Positions 53,693 to 63,524 of a stretch of DNA of 64,000 nucleotides are shown here, one piece after another. The stretch is from Halobacillus ihumii (GTDB lineage: Bacteria > Bacillota > Bacilli > Bacillales > Halobacillaceae). The notes beneath the pieces were generated by a model, which saw nothing but the letters and a program-made list of their open reading frames with translations, had not been told where the DNA came from and searched no databases. How positions within the stretch are numbered: position 1 is the first letter of the stretch; each line of letters starts with the position of its first letter. The position numbers and the translations under genes are program-made. The stretch is from positions 2,836,764 through 2,900,763 of the forward strand of contig NZ_CACVAO010000001.1 in assembly GCF_902726645.1 (NCBI RefSeq). The letters are read 5' to 3'.

Positions 53693-54295
53693 ATGGCTAA
53701 TAAAAGGCAACGTAAGAAACAAATGAAAAAACAAATGGAGAAAATGAAGGCACTTGAGGCAAAGCAAAAGTTACAGGAAGAAGTTAAAGAAGCTGAACCA
53801 GTGGAATTAAATGACGAGGTTTTAAGTGACAATGAAAAGCCCTGGCTAAATCCTGTCCTTATTGAAACAGAACGTAATATAGAAAAGGCAGAACTATATC
53901 TAGGGAAGTATGAAGCGGAAAACAAAGAGTATCAAGCATTATTAGATAAACGCTATCCTGAGGGCAGAATAAAACCTGTTGAACGGTATGTAACTCAGGA
54001 CGCTATTATCCTTCATCATTGTAGTAAATGTAATCAGGAATTTTACGGAAAACCTAAATGGATGTTAGGTGCTGATCATCAGAAACATATCTGTACTATG
54101 CCTTATGGCAATAGTTACGGTGAAAGGTTGGCTAGTGTCAGCACCATTAAGAATCGAAAAAAGAAGGGTACTCTAAACATAAATCAGTTCTATGAGATGG
54201 TATGGAATGATTACACCTATAAGGAGATAGCCCAAACATTAAAGATTAACCCTGACATAGTTGAGGATTACTTTAAATCAAATGGATTGATATAG
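53693..54295 (+). CDS. Element protein with coiled coil, Cys/His cluster and C-terminal HTH
   Basis: Predicted 200-aa protein. Residues 1-30 are a Lys/Gln-rich coiled coil (KRQRKKQMKKQMEKMKALEAKQ). HCSKCNQEFYG (about 109) and a later HxxHIC give a possible zinc site. The end (NDYTYKEIAQTLKINPDIVEDYFKSNGLI) looks like a helix-turn-helix. TAGGTGG precedes the ATG. Family unknown. Confidence 0.68.
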   Translation: MANKRQRKKQMKKQMEKMKALEAKQKLQEEVKEAEPVELNDEVLSDNEKPWLNPVLIETERNIEKAELYLGKYEAENKEYQALLDKRYPEGRIKPVERYVTQDAIILHHCSKCNQEFYGKPKWMLGADHQKHICTMPYGNSYGERLASVSTIKNRKKKGTLNINQFYEMVWNDYTYKEIAQTLKINPDIVEDYFKSNGLI

Positions 54296-54328
54296 GCTAT
54301 GGCTGTAAAAGCTGTAGCCATTTTTTTA
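54295..54328 (+). terminator. Terminator of the rightward element operon
   Basis: GGCTATGGC and GCTGTAGCC pair (one G-U) around a 7-nt loop, followed by ATTTTTTTA. Confidence 0.8.
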
Positions 54329-54416
54329 TGTCCTGCGATAGTTCCCCGAATGGTTTCTGAAACTGGCAAAAAAAATTTTTATTAGCTGCTAAACCATTTC
54401 AAAGAGTGGAAAATCC

Positions 54417-54698
54417 CTAAGGACGGGTAGTGTTTTTAAGTATATTTCCTAGTAGCTGAGTAATTTCCCTGTTGTCGTGTTCCTTCTTTTCCGCAATTCT
54501 TTCCAGACGTGCATTAAGGTTACTTAATTCAGTATTTATGCCATTGAATCTTGTATTAACAGTGTCAAAGTGTTTATGAATCTCATTGAAACCTAACCTT
54601 GTTTCTGAACGGAACTCATTAAGGTTGGTATGAATAGACTTTACTTTGTTTAGTATCTCGTCAGTAATTGGATTATCATTATTCGTCTTATCAGTCAT
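54417..54698 (-). CDS. Coiled-coil protein of the element
   Basis: Predicted 93-aa protein. Heptad-like helices (LNEFRSETRLGFNEIHKHFDTVNTRFNGINTELSNLNARLERIAEKKEHDN) cover most of it. ATAGGAGGG precedes the ATG. Its orientation is opposite to its neighbours. No function can be assigned. Confidence 0.6.
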   Translation of the reverse strand: MTDKTNNDNPITDEILNKVKSIHTNLNEFRSETRLGFNEIHKHFDTVNTRFNGINTELSNLNARLERIAEKKEHDNREITQLLGNILKNTTRP

Positions 54699-55266
54699 AT
54701 ATAGCCCTCCTATATTGCAATTATAAGGTAACTACCCATTGAAGGGAATTTAATTGCACTGTATGGATTACAAAATATGGTAACTACATTCCTGAGACAG
54801 TGTGTCTGTTTAGAACGACCCTGACAGACGGTATATACATAGCCCTGTCCCCTGTATATGGGGGTATTTACCAGTTGACAAAATAATTTTAATATGAAGT
54901 TAATAGCTGTCTTGCTTTACAATTACTTATTATTTCTTTTCTTGATTCGTTTCAGTTCCTTGTCATTGTCCTGCTGTTGTCCTAGTGTGCTTGCCTTGTC
55001 GATTGTTGTTTTTGTACCTTTTCCTTTTCTCTATGCCTTACCTGTTGTTGCCGTTATTGCTGTTGCTGTCCTTGCCCTGTGGCGTTGCCTTAGCCCTTCT
55101 ATGGCTGTCACAGTGGCTATGTAGTCCTTATATTACATGTATATCTAACAGCGTGCATAGGGCTTATATGGTGCGGTGCGTTAGCCTTATTTGAGGTGTT
55201 CACAGTGACATATATACCTACACCCATACACGCTATTTAATGTTCTATAAATCCTTGCCTTTAGAC
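54699..55266. other. Gene-poor, strand-asymmetric stretch
   Basis: No supported gene. From about 54900 to 55130 the plus strand is strongly pyrimidine-rich with repeated TTGTC/TGTTGC words. Both overlapping hydrophobic frames here lack a ribosome binding site. A TTGACA at 54877 has no matching -10. On the minus strand a Gln/Lys-rich frame (ending KELKRIKKRNNK) is broken by an in-frame stop, so a decayed gene is possible. Confidence 0.4.
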
Positions 55267-55398
55267 CTATAGCCCTTTCTTTTTGCGTACTTCTCCAATT
55301 ATTGATTGTTTTATCCATAACGATTGAATAAAAGAAATAATAGCACCAGCCGTAACAATGATAAGAATTTCTTTTAGCCTTTTTTTATCCGTATCCAT
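55267..55398 (-). CDS. 43-aa single-span membrane peptide
   Basis: MDTDKKRLKEILIIVTAGAI, then ISFIQSLWIKQSIIGEVRKKKGL: one hydrophobic helix between charged ends. AAAGGTGG lies before the ATG. No family recognised; it lies upstream of and divergent from the resolvase gene. Confidence 0.55.
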   Translation of the reverse strand: MDTDKKRLKEILIIVTAGAIISFIQSLWIKQSIIGEVRKKKGL

Positions 55399-55494
55399 TT
55401 ATAATCCACCTTTAAAGTATAATTAGCTTAACTTAATATGCCTCACTTTAAATAAAGCTATTCCCAAAAAGCTAAGTCTACAAAGGTACACCAT

Positions 55495-55588
55495 AATAGA
55501 CGGTTAAGAAACTGTCCTATTAGCGTCTATTAAATAGATAAAATAAACCTTTATAAACGTATAAAAACTAATTGACCTTTATAGACGT
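55495..55588. other. Putative res site of the resolvase
   Basis: AATAGACG (55495) and CGTCTATT (55524) are inverted arms 21 nt apart. CCTTTATAAACGT (55548) and CCTTTATAGACGT (55576) are direct relatives 28 nt apart. Arms with a shared TAGACG core directly in front of a serine resolvase gene are typical of multi-subsite res regions. Confidence 0.55.
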
Positions 55589-55635
55589 TTGGTGTATATT
55601 AAGATTATCAACTAATAGAAACGGTGGTCATAATC

Positions 55636-56244
55636 ATGTCAGGAATCAATTTTGGTTATATTCGTGTATCAACTAAAGACCAGAACTTAAATAGACAGTA
55701 TGAGGCTTTAAAGGGCTATGTCAGTGACGAGAAATACATATACAGTGATAAAGCTAGTGGCAAGGATATGGAACGTGAAGGCTTTCAGAATATGCTTAAA
55801 GCCATGAGAAAGGGCGACACTCTCTATATCAAGTCTATTGATCGTTTAGGACGTAATAAGGCACAGATAAAGGATTATTTAGAACAGTTTAAGAAAGAGG
55901 GCATAAGGGTTAAGATCATAGACCTTCCTACTACAATGCAGGACGTCCCTGAGGGGCAAGAGTGGGTTATAGATATGATTAACAACATTATCATAGAGGT
56001 TTATACTTCTATAGCACAGCAGGAAAGAGAAACGATTCTACAGCGTCAAAGAGAGGGAATAGACGTTGCTAAGACTAAAGGTAAGCATTTAGGGCGACCA
56101 GTTTTAGAACTTCCTAAGGAATGGGCTAAATTATATAAACAGTGGAGGGCTGGAAAGATTAAAGCTGTAGAGTTTATGAATGAAGTGGAAATGAAAAAGG
56201 CAACATTCTATAAGAAGGTTAAAGAATATGAGGCTACACTTTAA
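55636..56244 (+). CDS. Small serine recombinase (resolvase/invertase)
   Basis: Predicted 202-aa protein. Catalytic Ser12 in GYIRVST, KSIDRLGRNKAQI and a QQERETILQRQREGIDVAK E-helix form the resolvase domain. A C-terminal helix-turn-helix (KGKHLGRP...KATFYKKVKEY) binds DNA. ACGGTGG fits ATG 55636. It may resolve element dimers rather than excise the element, which is the job of the large recombinase. Confidence 0.88.
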   Translation: MSGINFGYIRVSTKDQNLNRQYEALKGYVSDEKYIYSDKASGKDMEREGFQNMLKAMRKGDTLYIKSIDRLGRNKAQIKDYLEQFKKEGIRVKIIDLPTTMQDVPEGQEWVIDMINNIIIEVYTSIAQQERETILQRQREGIDVAKTKGKHLGRPVLELPKEWAKLYKQWRAGKIKAVEFMNEVEMKKATFYKKVKEYEATL

Positions 56245-56686
56245 TAGTGCTAGTCTCTTTTTTATACAAAATTATTTCACTGATAGTGCTGTTTGAAAGA
56301 TTATTGACCTTGTGCTTGGTGCATAATTATATCAAGATGAACACTTTATATAACCATTTACGATATGTCGTAAAAGTTGAGGCTGTAGGGTTGTGCGTAA
56401 AAAAAGTTTTGACACCCCTTGTCTATTCGAGGCAACCAAGCGTTTTCATTGCATAATCCTGCCTAAATCTAATAACTTCCATTTAATACAATTTTACATA
56501 GCTTAATCACAAAAACAATGATCTGTTAATCACAAATTCAGAAAAACAAAGTCACTACCGTAAGTGCTGTAATAATAATCACTTAATAATAATCAACTAA
56601 TAATAATACAATAGCATGTCCTAAAACCCTTCTCTATTGCAAGTATATCTTTGTAGGTAACTTATTATAGAAAGGAGGGTAGAACA
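56245..56686. other. AT-rich intergenic region with TAATCAC repeats
   Basis: No gene supported in this 442-nt gap. Words AGCTTAATCAC, CTGTTAATCAC and AATAATAATCAC occur at about 56499, 56523 and 56572. TAATAATAAT runs occur at 56563-56610. The TAATCAC word recurs in the inverted repeats beyond the GIY-YIG gene. It could be a regulatory or origin-like region. Confidence 0.35.
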
Positions 56687-57058
56687 ATGTATATTGATGA
56701 ACTAGCTGTAACGGTGCAAGAACTAACAGGAAAGACTATAAACTTTATAGGTGAACCAGTGCCAAAAAATAATGAAAGAAAATCCGTACTACTTTTTAGT
56801 AAATGTTTTCCGTCTCAGGGTGTTTATTTCTTCTTTGACAGTGATCTAAACCTTATTTATATCGGTGCGTCTTGTCATTTAAAACATAGAATACGGGAAC
56901 ATTTTCAAAATAAGCATAACAACACTAGATGGATTAAAGATCAGTTCGCCTATGCTGGTTTTATCGAGTGTTACAGTAATGAGGTATTCAAGTATGAGAA
57001 TAGCTTAATAAATGAATTTAACCCTAATGGGAACAGATCAGCCCTAAAATCTTTATAA
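56687..57058 (+). CDS. GIY-YIG-family nuclease
   Basis: Predicted 123-aa protein with a GIY-YIG core: GVYFFFDSDLNLIYIGASCHLKHRIREHF (residues 45-74) and a C-terminal YENSLINEFNPNGN with conserved Glu and Asn. A free-standing nuclease of this size is common in phage-like elements. GAAAGGAGGG precedes the ATG. The target is unknown. Confidence 0.82.
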   Translation: MYIDELAVTVQELTGKTINFIGEPVPKNNERKSVLLFSKCFPSQGVYFFFDSDLNLIYIGASCHLKHRIREHFQNKHNNTRWIKDQFAYAGFIECYSNEVFKYENSLINEFNPNGNRSALKSL

Positions 57059-57151
57059 TCACAGTTGACAGTGATTAACCTACTAGTAATATCAAGGGTT
57101 CACAGCCTTTAATAATCCCAAATCCTTTATAATCACAGTTGATAGTGATTA
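57056..57151. repeat. Two copies of a TAATCAC-N8-GTGATTA inverted repeat
   Basis: Copy 1 at 57056-57077 and copy 2 at 57130-57151. Each lies inside a longer near-identical repeat reading CTTTATAATCACAGTTGA, then (C/T)AGTGATTAAC. They are 74 nt apart, directly after the GIY-YIG stop. Dimeric operators or recombination-accessory sites are the likeliest explanations. Confidence 0.6.
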
Positions 57152-57676
57152 ACACTTATCAATTCAGTTTAAAATAAGTGGTTAACAAAAAGCCAACGCA
57201 CAAAATCAGGCTTGTAACAAAAATGTAACAATCCTGTATCCCTTGGGGCTGTAGGGTTATAGCGTTTGGTGAAAATTTCTATTAAAAACTGCCTGTAATG
57301 CGTGAGAGTTGGCACACTATAGTATATAAATAACAAAAGATAACTAACAAGAAACAAAGATCAAAAGATAAAAACCAGTGGAAGAAAACCACTTCCACCA
57401 TAACTAAAAACAACTACTAAGATATAACTAATGATAGCTATGATAATAATAAATTATAGATGGTTAAGAATTGGCGAAGTCCTGAAAGGACAAGCAAGGC
57501 ATAAGCCTTAGATAACTTAATTAAAAGTAATGCCACTAATTATAGTGGTATAGTGGATATTCATAGATAAATGTTCTTTTCTTTAACAGCATAACCTAAC
57601 AACCTTTTTAATCCCCTTAATGGCTTTTATAGCTGTTGGAGGGGTTTCTTTTTTTTGTCCAAAAGAAAAAGAGGAA
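57152..57676. other. Gene-poor gap between GIY-YIG and large recombinase
   Basis: No gene supported. A stem GTGGAAG/CTTCCAC lies at 57378-57398. A terminator (57609-57657: AATCCCC, then GAGGGGTTT and TTTTTTT) points rightward, yet no gene ends there, so an untranslated RNA is possible. The recombinase gene converges on it. Confidence 0.4.
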
Positions 57677-59236
57677 CTAGCTTACCTGTTCCCCTGACTG
57701 TCCTTTGTAATGGATTTTCATTTCAATCTCTGCTTTATGGTTTCCTACTCGTTTATACTCTATATGATCAATCATAGAAGTTAATAGGTGGTTTATTTCC
57801 TTTGTTTCTAATTCAGACGTTCCTTCCAACAGACTTTTCAACTTGTCTAATGTACTCTGTAATTCGTCAATTTTCTCATCTTTAGATTTAGTATCCAATT
57901 TGTTAATTTGTTGCTTTAAATAATCCTTATGTGCGTTTAGTTGTTTAATCTCTTTCTGTGCCTCGTCCTCTGTATAAATTTCAGCTACATAACCTTTCTG
58001 TACTTTCTTAATATTAGCCTCAATCTTTTTAATATTTGCTGTTAGGGTAGCTTTTTCATCAGCAGGGTTAGGCGTATTATCTTCTTTAATGTTTTGTTTT
58101 ATTACTTCTAAATATGATTCCAATTTCTTTACAAACTGACTGAACTTTGCAAAGAAAACCTGTTCAAATAAGTCTAACCTAACGCCTTTATTTTTACAGA
58201 CAGTATAATTTTCCCCATCCTTATCATAATACCTAGTTTGACAGGATGTAATCCTTAGTTCTTTTCCCTTTCTTCTTTGAAAGCTGTGAGTTCTTCCACA
58301 TGAACTACATTTAATTAAGCCTGTAAAGATCACTTTTCCAATTCTTGCACTAGGAGGCTTAGTTAGTCTGCCTTCTCTAATATCTTTTACCATTTCCCAT
58401 TTCTCAGGAGGGATAATAGGTTCATGTGCGTTTTCATATATGATCTGATCATTTTCCTCAGCCTTTAACTGTTTTGGAGAACCTGAGGGTTTTTTCTCAA
58501 TTTTAGAAACCTTCGTCTTACCATAGATAGCAGTACCCTTATAAACAGGGTTCGACAATACCACGGATATTCTCGCCTTATTCCATTTTGAACCTGTAGG
58601 GGTTAATGTTCCTTCTAAGTCAAAAATTCTTTCAATATCTGTTGATGAGTTACCTGACAAATATAAATTATAAATTCTTTCGATTATTGGTGCATTTTCA
58701 TTACGTACTAGCTTTTTAGTTTTATGGTCATAGTTGTAACCTATAGGGGTTTTTCCACCTACCCAATTACCTTTTTTGGCTGAGGTTCTTTTCCCCCTTA
58801 TCAGCCTTCTTTTAGTATTCAAATACTCTTGTTTATCTATAACAGTCTGAAAGTCACTTTGTAATGAACCCTCAGGAGACGACAGGTCAAGTCCTTTAGT
58901 GTTGCTAGGTGTAACAAGTTTTACCCCATAATTGGTCAGTATTTCTTTAACTTGTTCAATAACTAGCCCATTTCTCCCAAGTCTGCTTTGTTCAGCCACT
59001 ACTACAGCGTCATAGTGGAATGACTGTACCTTATCTAACATCTTGGTTAATTCAGTGTTAATGCCTTGAGAAGAACCATATTCTTTAAAAATTTCATATT
59101 CCCAACCATTCTTTATACATATATCTATAAGGACAGCTAACTGATTCTTTAAAGCCTCATCTGTCTCATCAGGTCTTGACTTCCTGATATAAATAGCTAC
59201 TTTTTTGATTTTATTTATTAACACGGTACTATTCAA
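57677..59236 (-). CDS. Large serine recombinase (SpoIVCA/SprA-type), predicted cotJC element excisase
   Basis: Predicted 519-aa recombinase. Resolvase domain residues 12-155: catalytic Ser20 in YIRKSRPDE, and AEQSRLGRNGLVIEQVKEIL. Recombinase domain about 165-270 (GYNYDHKTKKLVRNENAPIIERIYNLYLSG). Zinc ribbon near 310 (IKCSSCGRTHSFQRR ... CQTRYYDKDGENYTVCKNKG), then a coiled coil about 370-470. It starts at TTG 59236, 7 nt after AGAGGTGG. The length is close to SpoIVCA (500 aa). It sits 71 nt inside attR and reads into the element. No clear SigE or SigK promoter was found, though CATTTATTA upstream resembles a SigK -10. Confidence 0.93.
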   Translation of the reverse strand: MNSTVLINKIKKVAIYIRKSRPDETDEALKNQLAVLIDICIKNGWEYEIFKEYGSSQGINTELTKMLDKVQSFHYDAVVVAEQSRLGRNGLVIEQVKEILTNYGVKLVTPSNTKGLDLSSPEGSLQSDFQTVIDKQEYLNTKRRLIRGKRTSAKKGNWVGGKTPIGYNYDHKTKKLVRNENAPIIERIYNLYLSGNSSTDIERIFDLEGTLTPTGSKWNKARISVVLSNPVYKGTAIYGKTKVSKIEKKPSGSPKQLKAEENDQIIYENAHEPIIPPEKWEMVKDIREGRLTKPPSARIGKVIFTGLIKCSSCGRTHSFQRRKGKELRITSCQTRYYDKDGENYTVCKNKGVRLDLFEQVFFAKFSQFVKKLESYLEVIKQNIKEDNTPNPADEKATLTANIKKIEANIKKVQKGYVAEIYTEDEAQKEIKQLNAHKDYLKQQINKLDTKSKDEKIDELQSTLDKLKSLLEGTSELETKEINHLLTSMIDHIEYKRVGNHKAEIEMKIHYKGQSGEQVS

Positions 59237-59288
59237 TTTTTATCCACCTCTGAATATAATAAATGTAAGTATATCAATATCTTAACAT

Positions 59289-59314
59289 GGTTGCATTTTA
59301 GTTTCAATCTATAA
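59289..59314 (+). other. attR: right attP arm and crossover core
   Basis: The arm GGTTGCAT (59289-59296) and core TCTATAA (59308-59314). When the element ends join, this arm and ATGCAACC of attL become an inverted repeat, 17 nt on either side of one centre. This is the symmetric half-site pattern expected of a serine integrase attP. Confidence 0.8.
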
Positions 59315-59654
59315 GCTCACGAAAGATGCCACAGCTGAGCAAATGAAAGAAGCGGGCCTTGGAGCTCATTACGCTGATCATGATAAAGCACTCTTCTACC
59401 ATAATGCAGCGGGTGCACCATTTACAGCGACGTACATTCAAGCAAAAGGTGATCCAATCGCCGATCTCTATGAAGATATCGCAGCGGAAGAAAAGGCGCG
59501 GGCAACCTACCAATGGATCATTAATTTGTCGGATGACCCTGAATTGAATGACAGTTTGAAGTTCTTGCGGGAAAGGGAAGTCGTCCATTCGCAACGCTTC
59601 AGGGAAGCAGTAGAGATACTGAAAGACGACCGTGATCAGAAGAGGGTTTTTTAG
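59308..59654 (+). CDS. cotJC: CotJC C-terminal part (displaced by the element)
   Basis: In frame from the core TCTATAA: YKLTKDATAEQMKEAGLG, HYADHDKALFYHNAAGAPFTATYIQAKGDPIADLYEDIAAEEKARATYQW, EILKDDRDQKRVF. These are residues 76-189 of CotJC, with the second set of metal ligands. There is no start or ribosome binding site of its own, so it is expressed only after excision. A terminator follows. Confidence 0.95.
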
Positions 59655-59677
59655 TAAAGGTTTATAAAAAATGCTTT

Positions 59678-59716
59678 AAAGGCGCTGGTCCGAATTACCC
59701 CGGAAGGCGCCTTTTT
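59678..59716 (+). terminator. cotJ operon terminator
   Basis: AAAGGCGC pairs with GCGCCTTT around an imperfect inner loop, followed by TTG. Confidence 0.75.
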
Positions 59717-59795
59717 GTATTCAATAAAAAGGGTTATAGAATAAGTTGGAGAAGTATTACAGTATAGAGATTGTAAAGGTAGGAGGAGAGACGCA

Positions 59796-59993
59796 ATGCT
59801 GAAGACGATTTGTTTTTTCTGTAAAAAGAACTATACAATTGATCGCTCAGATACTCAGTATCAAAAGATTCTTAAAAGCCCTGAAACGCGTTATGTGTGT
59901 AAAAGCTGCAACCAATCCATGCAAAAAGAAGCCCAGGCAAGCAGCGGGTTAAATCCGGATGATATTGACAAATATGATAAGTATTTGCGCTAG
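59796..59993 (+). CDS. DUF2197 zinc-ribbon protein (YlaI-like)
   Basis: Predicted 65-aa protein with FFCKKNYTI and YVCKSCNQSMQ, two CxxC-type pairs forming a zinc ribbon, and a C-terminal charged helix. AGGAGGAGAG precedes the ATG. The function is unknown. Confidence 0.78.
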   Translation: MLKTICFFCKKNYTIDRSDTQYQKILKSPETRYVCKSCNQSMQKEAQASSGLNPDDIDKYDKYLR

Positions 59994-60016
59994 AATATGA
60001 GAAATAGGTGATTAGG

Positions 60017-60547
60017 ATGTTCAGTAGTAACAGAATAAACTTAAGGAAAGCAACTGAGAACGATGCGCCCATTTATCATAAATGGAGAAATAATCCGGTG
60101 GTAATGGAGAACACGAGTCCAAATTTAGATGTTTACACTCAAGAAGAGACGGAAGGTTTCATAAGGGAGATTACTAATTCCATCGATTCAAAATGTTACA
60201 TGATTGAACTAAAGGATCAAGATCAATCAATAGGCATTGTCTCTTTAATTAATATCGATTATAAGAATCGAAACGCAGAGTGCATAATTGATATTGGAGA
60301 GAAAGATTATTGGAGTAAAGGATATGGCCGGGAAGCTATGGAGCTAGTGTTAAACTATAGCTTTACAGAAATGAATTTACATAAAGTGTATTTGAGATTC
60401 TTTTCGTTCAATCATAGAGCGATGAAGTTGTACGAGAAGTTAGGATTCGTGAAGGAAGGGGAGCAAAAAGAACATATATTCAGGAACGGACAGTGGCATG
60501 GGGTTACCTTGATGGCTATTTTCCAAGGAGATTATTTGAAAAGCTGA
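60017..60547 (+). CDS. RimJ/RimL-type N-acetyltransferase
   Basis: Predicted 176-aa GNAT protein. LRKATENDAPIYHKWRNNP, IDIGEKDYWSKGYGREAMELVLNYSF (CoA loop GYGREA) and NHRAMKLYEKLGFVKEGEQKEHIFRNGQW are family hallmarks. AATAGGTGATT supports ATG 60017. Possible substrates include ribosomal proteins, aminoglycosides or peptides. Confidence 0.87.
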   Translation: MFSSNRINLRKATENDAPIYHKWRNNPVVMENTSPNLDVYTQEETEGFIREITNSIDSKCYMIELKDQDQSIGIVSLINIDYKNRNAECIIDIGEKDYWSKGYGREAMELVLNYSFTEMNLHKVYLRFFSFNHRAMKLYEKLGFVKEGEQKEHIFRNGQWHGVTLMAIFQGDYLKS

Positions 60548-60700
60548 GGGTCAAAACAGAAAAGACATAGGAAGTATAACAGTCCTAACCTTTCTAAACA
60601 TATATATCCCTATATCAGCTGCCTGCTTTAGCGAACCATAAACAAATAGAGTACTCTTAATAGGAATTGTTCTCTATTTTTGCAAGTGAGGGGGATTTTT

Positions 60701-61408
60701 ATTAAAAAGAAATGGGTTGTAGCTGGGATGATTTTAACAGCCCTCCTATTTTCCCTGTATGGGACTTATAAGCTGATGAATTCAAGGACAGTTCAGTTAT
60801 TTGGAGGGTTAACAAACAGAGTAGTAACAGATGAGAAAGTGGTGGCTCTAACGTTTGATGATGGCCCCACAAAGAATGTAGAAGACATTCTGCCCCTACT
60901 CGACAAATATCAGGTTAAAGCTACCTTTTTTGTAGTAGGAAAAGAATTGGAGAACAACCTTGATATAGGAAAACAACTAGTGGAAGCGGGTCACCAAATT
61001 GGAAATCATACCCATTCTCACGAACCCATGATCTTCAAAAGGTACTCCACGATAAAAGAGGAGGTTGAAAGGACTAACCAAGCCATACGGGCAACGGGTT
61101 TTAAAGGCGAGATTGATTTTCGTCCCCCGTATGGTAAAAAGCTTGTCACCCTGCCATATTATTTAAATCAACATCAGGTAGAAACGATTATGTGGGATCT
61201 TGAGCCGGATACTTATTTCTCTTCAGTGGAGGATAAAGTGAATTACGTAAATAAAAATGTCCAGCCAGGTTCAATTATTCTGCTGCATCCTATGTATGAC
61301 CAGACCAGGAATGAATGGAGAACGATTGAAGGGATACTGCGTTTTTTGACTCAAAAAGGATATAAATTTGTTACGGTTAATGAATTGCAAGCTATGGGTG
61401 ACGAATAA
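60701..61408 (+). CDS. Polysaccharide deacetylase (NodB type), probable AUU start
   Basis: Predicted 236-aa cell-wall enzyme: basic KKK start, transmembrane anchor (residues 5-24), NodB domain with VALTFDDGP, NHTHSHEP and DFRPPYGKK. The TTG at 60680 gives a longer frame but has no ribosome binding site. GAGGGGG at 60688-60694 points to an in-frame ATT at 60701 (6-nt spacing), giving a protein starting KKKWVVAG. AUU starts are rare (infC is one case). The conventional annotation would be 60680. Confidence 0.78.
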   Translation: MKKKWVVAGMILTALLFSLYGTYKLMNSRTVQLFGGLTNRVVTDEKVVALTFDDGPTKNVEDILPLLDKYQVKATFFVVGKELENNLDIGKQLVEAGHQIGNHTHSHEPMIFKRYSTIKEEVERTNQAIRATGFKGEIDFRPPYGKKLVTLPYYLNQHQVETIMWDLEPDTYFSSVEDKVNYVNKNVQPGSIILLHPMYDQTRNEWRTIEGILRFLTQKGYKFVTVNELQAMGDE

Positions 61409-61459
61409 AAACCATAGATTTCCTGTTTCAAAAAGATTAAGGAAGAATCTATGGTTTTA
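61407..61459. terminator. Terminator of the deacetylase gene
   Basis: AAAACCATAGATT and AATCTATGGTTTT form a 13-bp stem with a 22-nt loop, and T residues follow. Confidence 0.8.
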
Positions 61460-61541
61460 ACTGAATGGTAACGCCAACGAACTAATACTTATTTGGTTGT
61501 AACTTCCATTCGTTGCAGGACAGAAGGTCTGTGCTCACTTA

Positions 61542-63377
<1,836 letters not shown>

Positions 63378-63413
63378 TTATAGTTGAATGTTGCTTCATC
63401 ATATAGAAGATAG

Positions 63414-63450
63414 AAAAACACCCCGTTTTCCAGACAGGAAAACGGGGTTG
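63414..63450 (-). terminator. Terminator between the CGTase-like gene and the GH13 gene
   Basis: CCCCGTTTTCC and GGAAAACGGGG pair around a 5-nt loop; on the minus strand GTGTTTTTC follows. It ends the upstream gene. Confidence 0.85.
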
Positions 63451-63524
63451 TTGTTACAACAAAGCATTGCCCTCATATTAGATACTATTAACTTACTGAA
63501 AGCACTCTATCTTGTCAATGAACT

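Larger units (their letters stand above)
51754..59307. mobile_element. 7,554-bp intervening element in cotJC (predicted sporulation-excised)
   Basis: The element is bounded by direct copies of TCTATAA inside the two cotJC halves. It carries a large serine recombinase at its right end, an XRE regulator, a Cys-rich protein, a resolvase, a GIY-YIG nuclease and several peptides. There is no structural phage gene, capsid, portal or recognisable replication gene. Its DNA looks more AT-rich than the flanking sequence. The architecture (recombinase next to the split sporulation gene, frame restored by excision) is that of skin (sigK) and SPbeta (spsM). Confidence 0.9.

Noticed and set aside
54894..55194. 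Two overlapping hydrophobic frames in the element
   Set aside because: Neither has a ribosome binding site, and both are by-products of the pyrimidine-rich composition.
57677..59236. Element as an integrated prophage
   Set aside because: No capsid, portal, terminase, tail or lysis gene occurs in the 7.55 kb; a small intervening element explains the content better.
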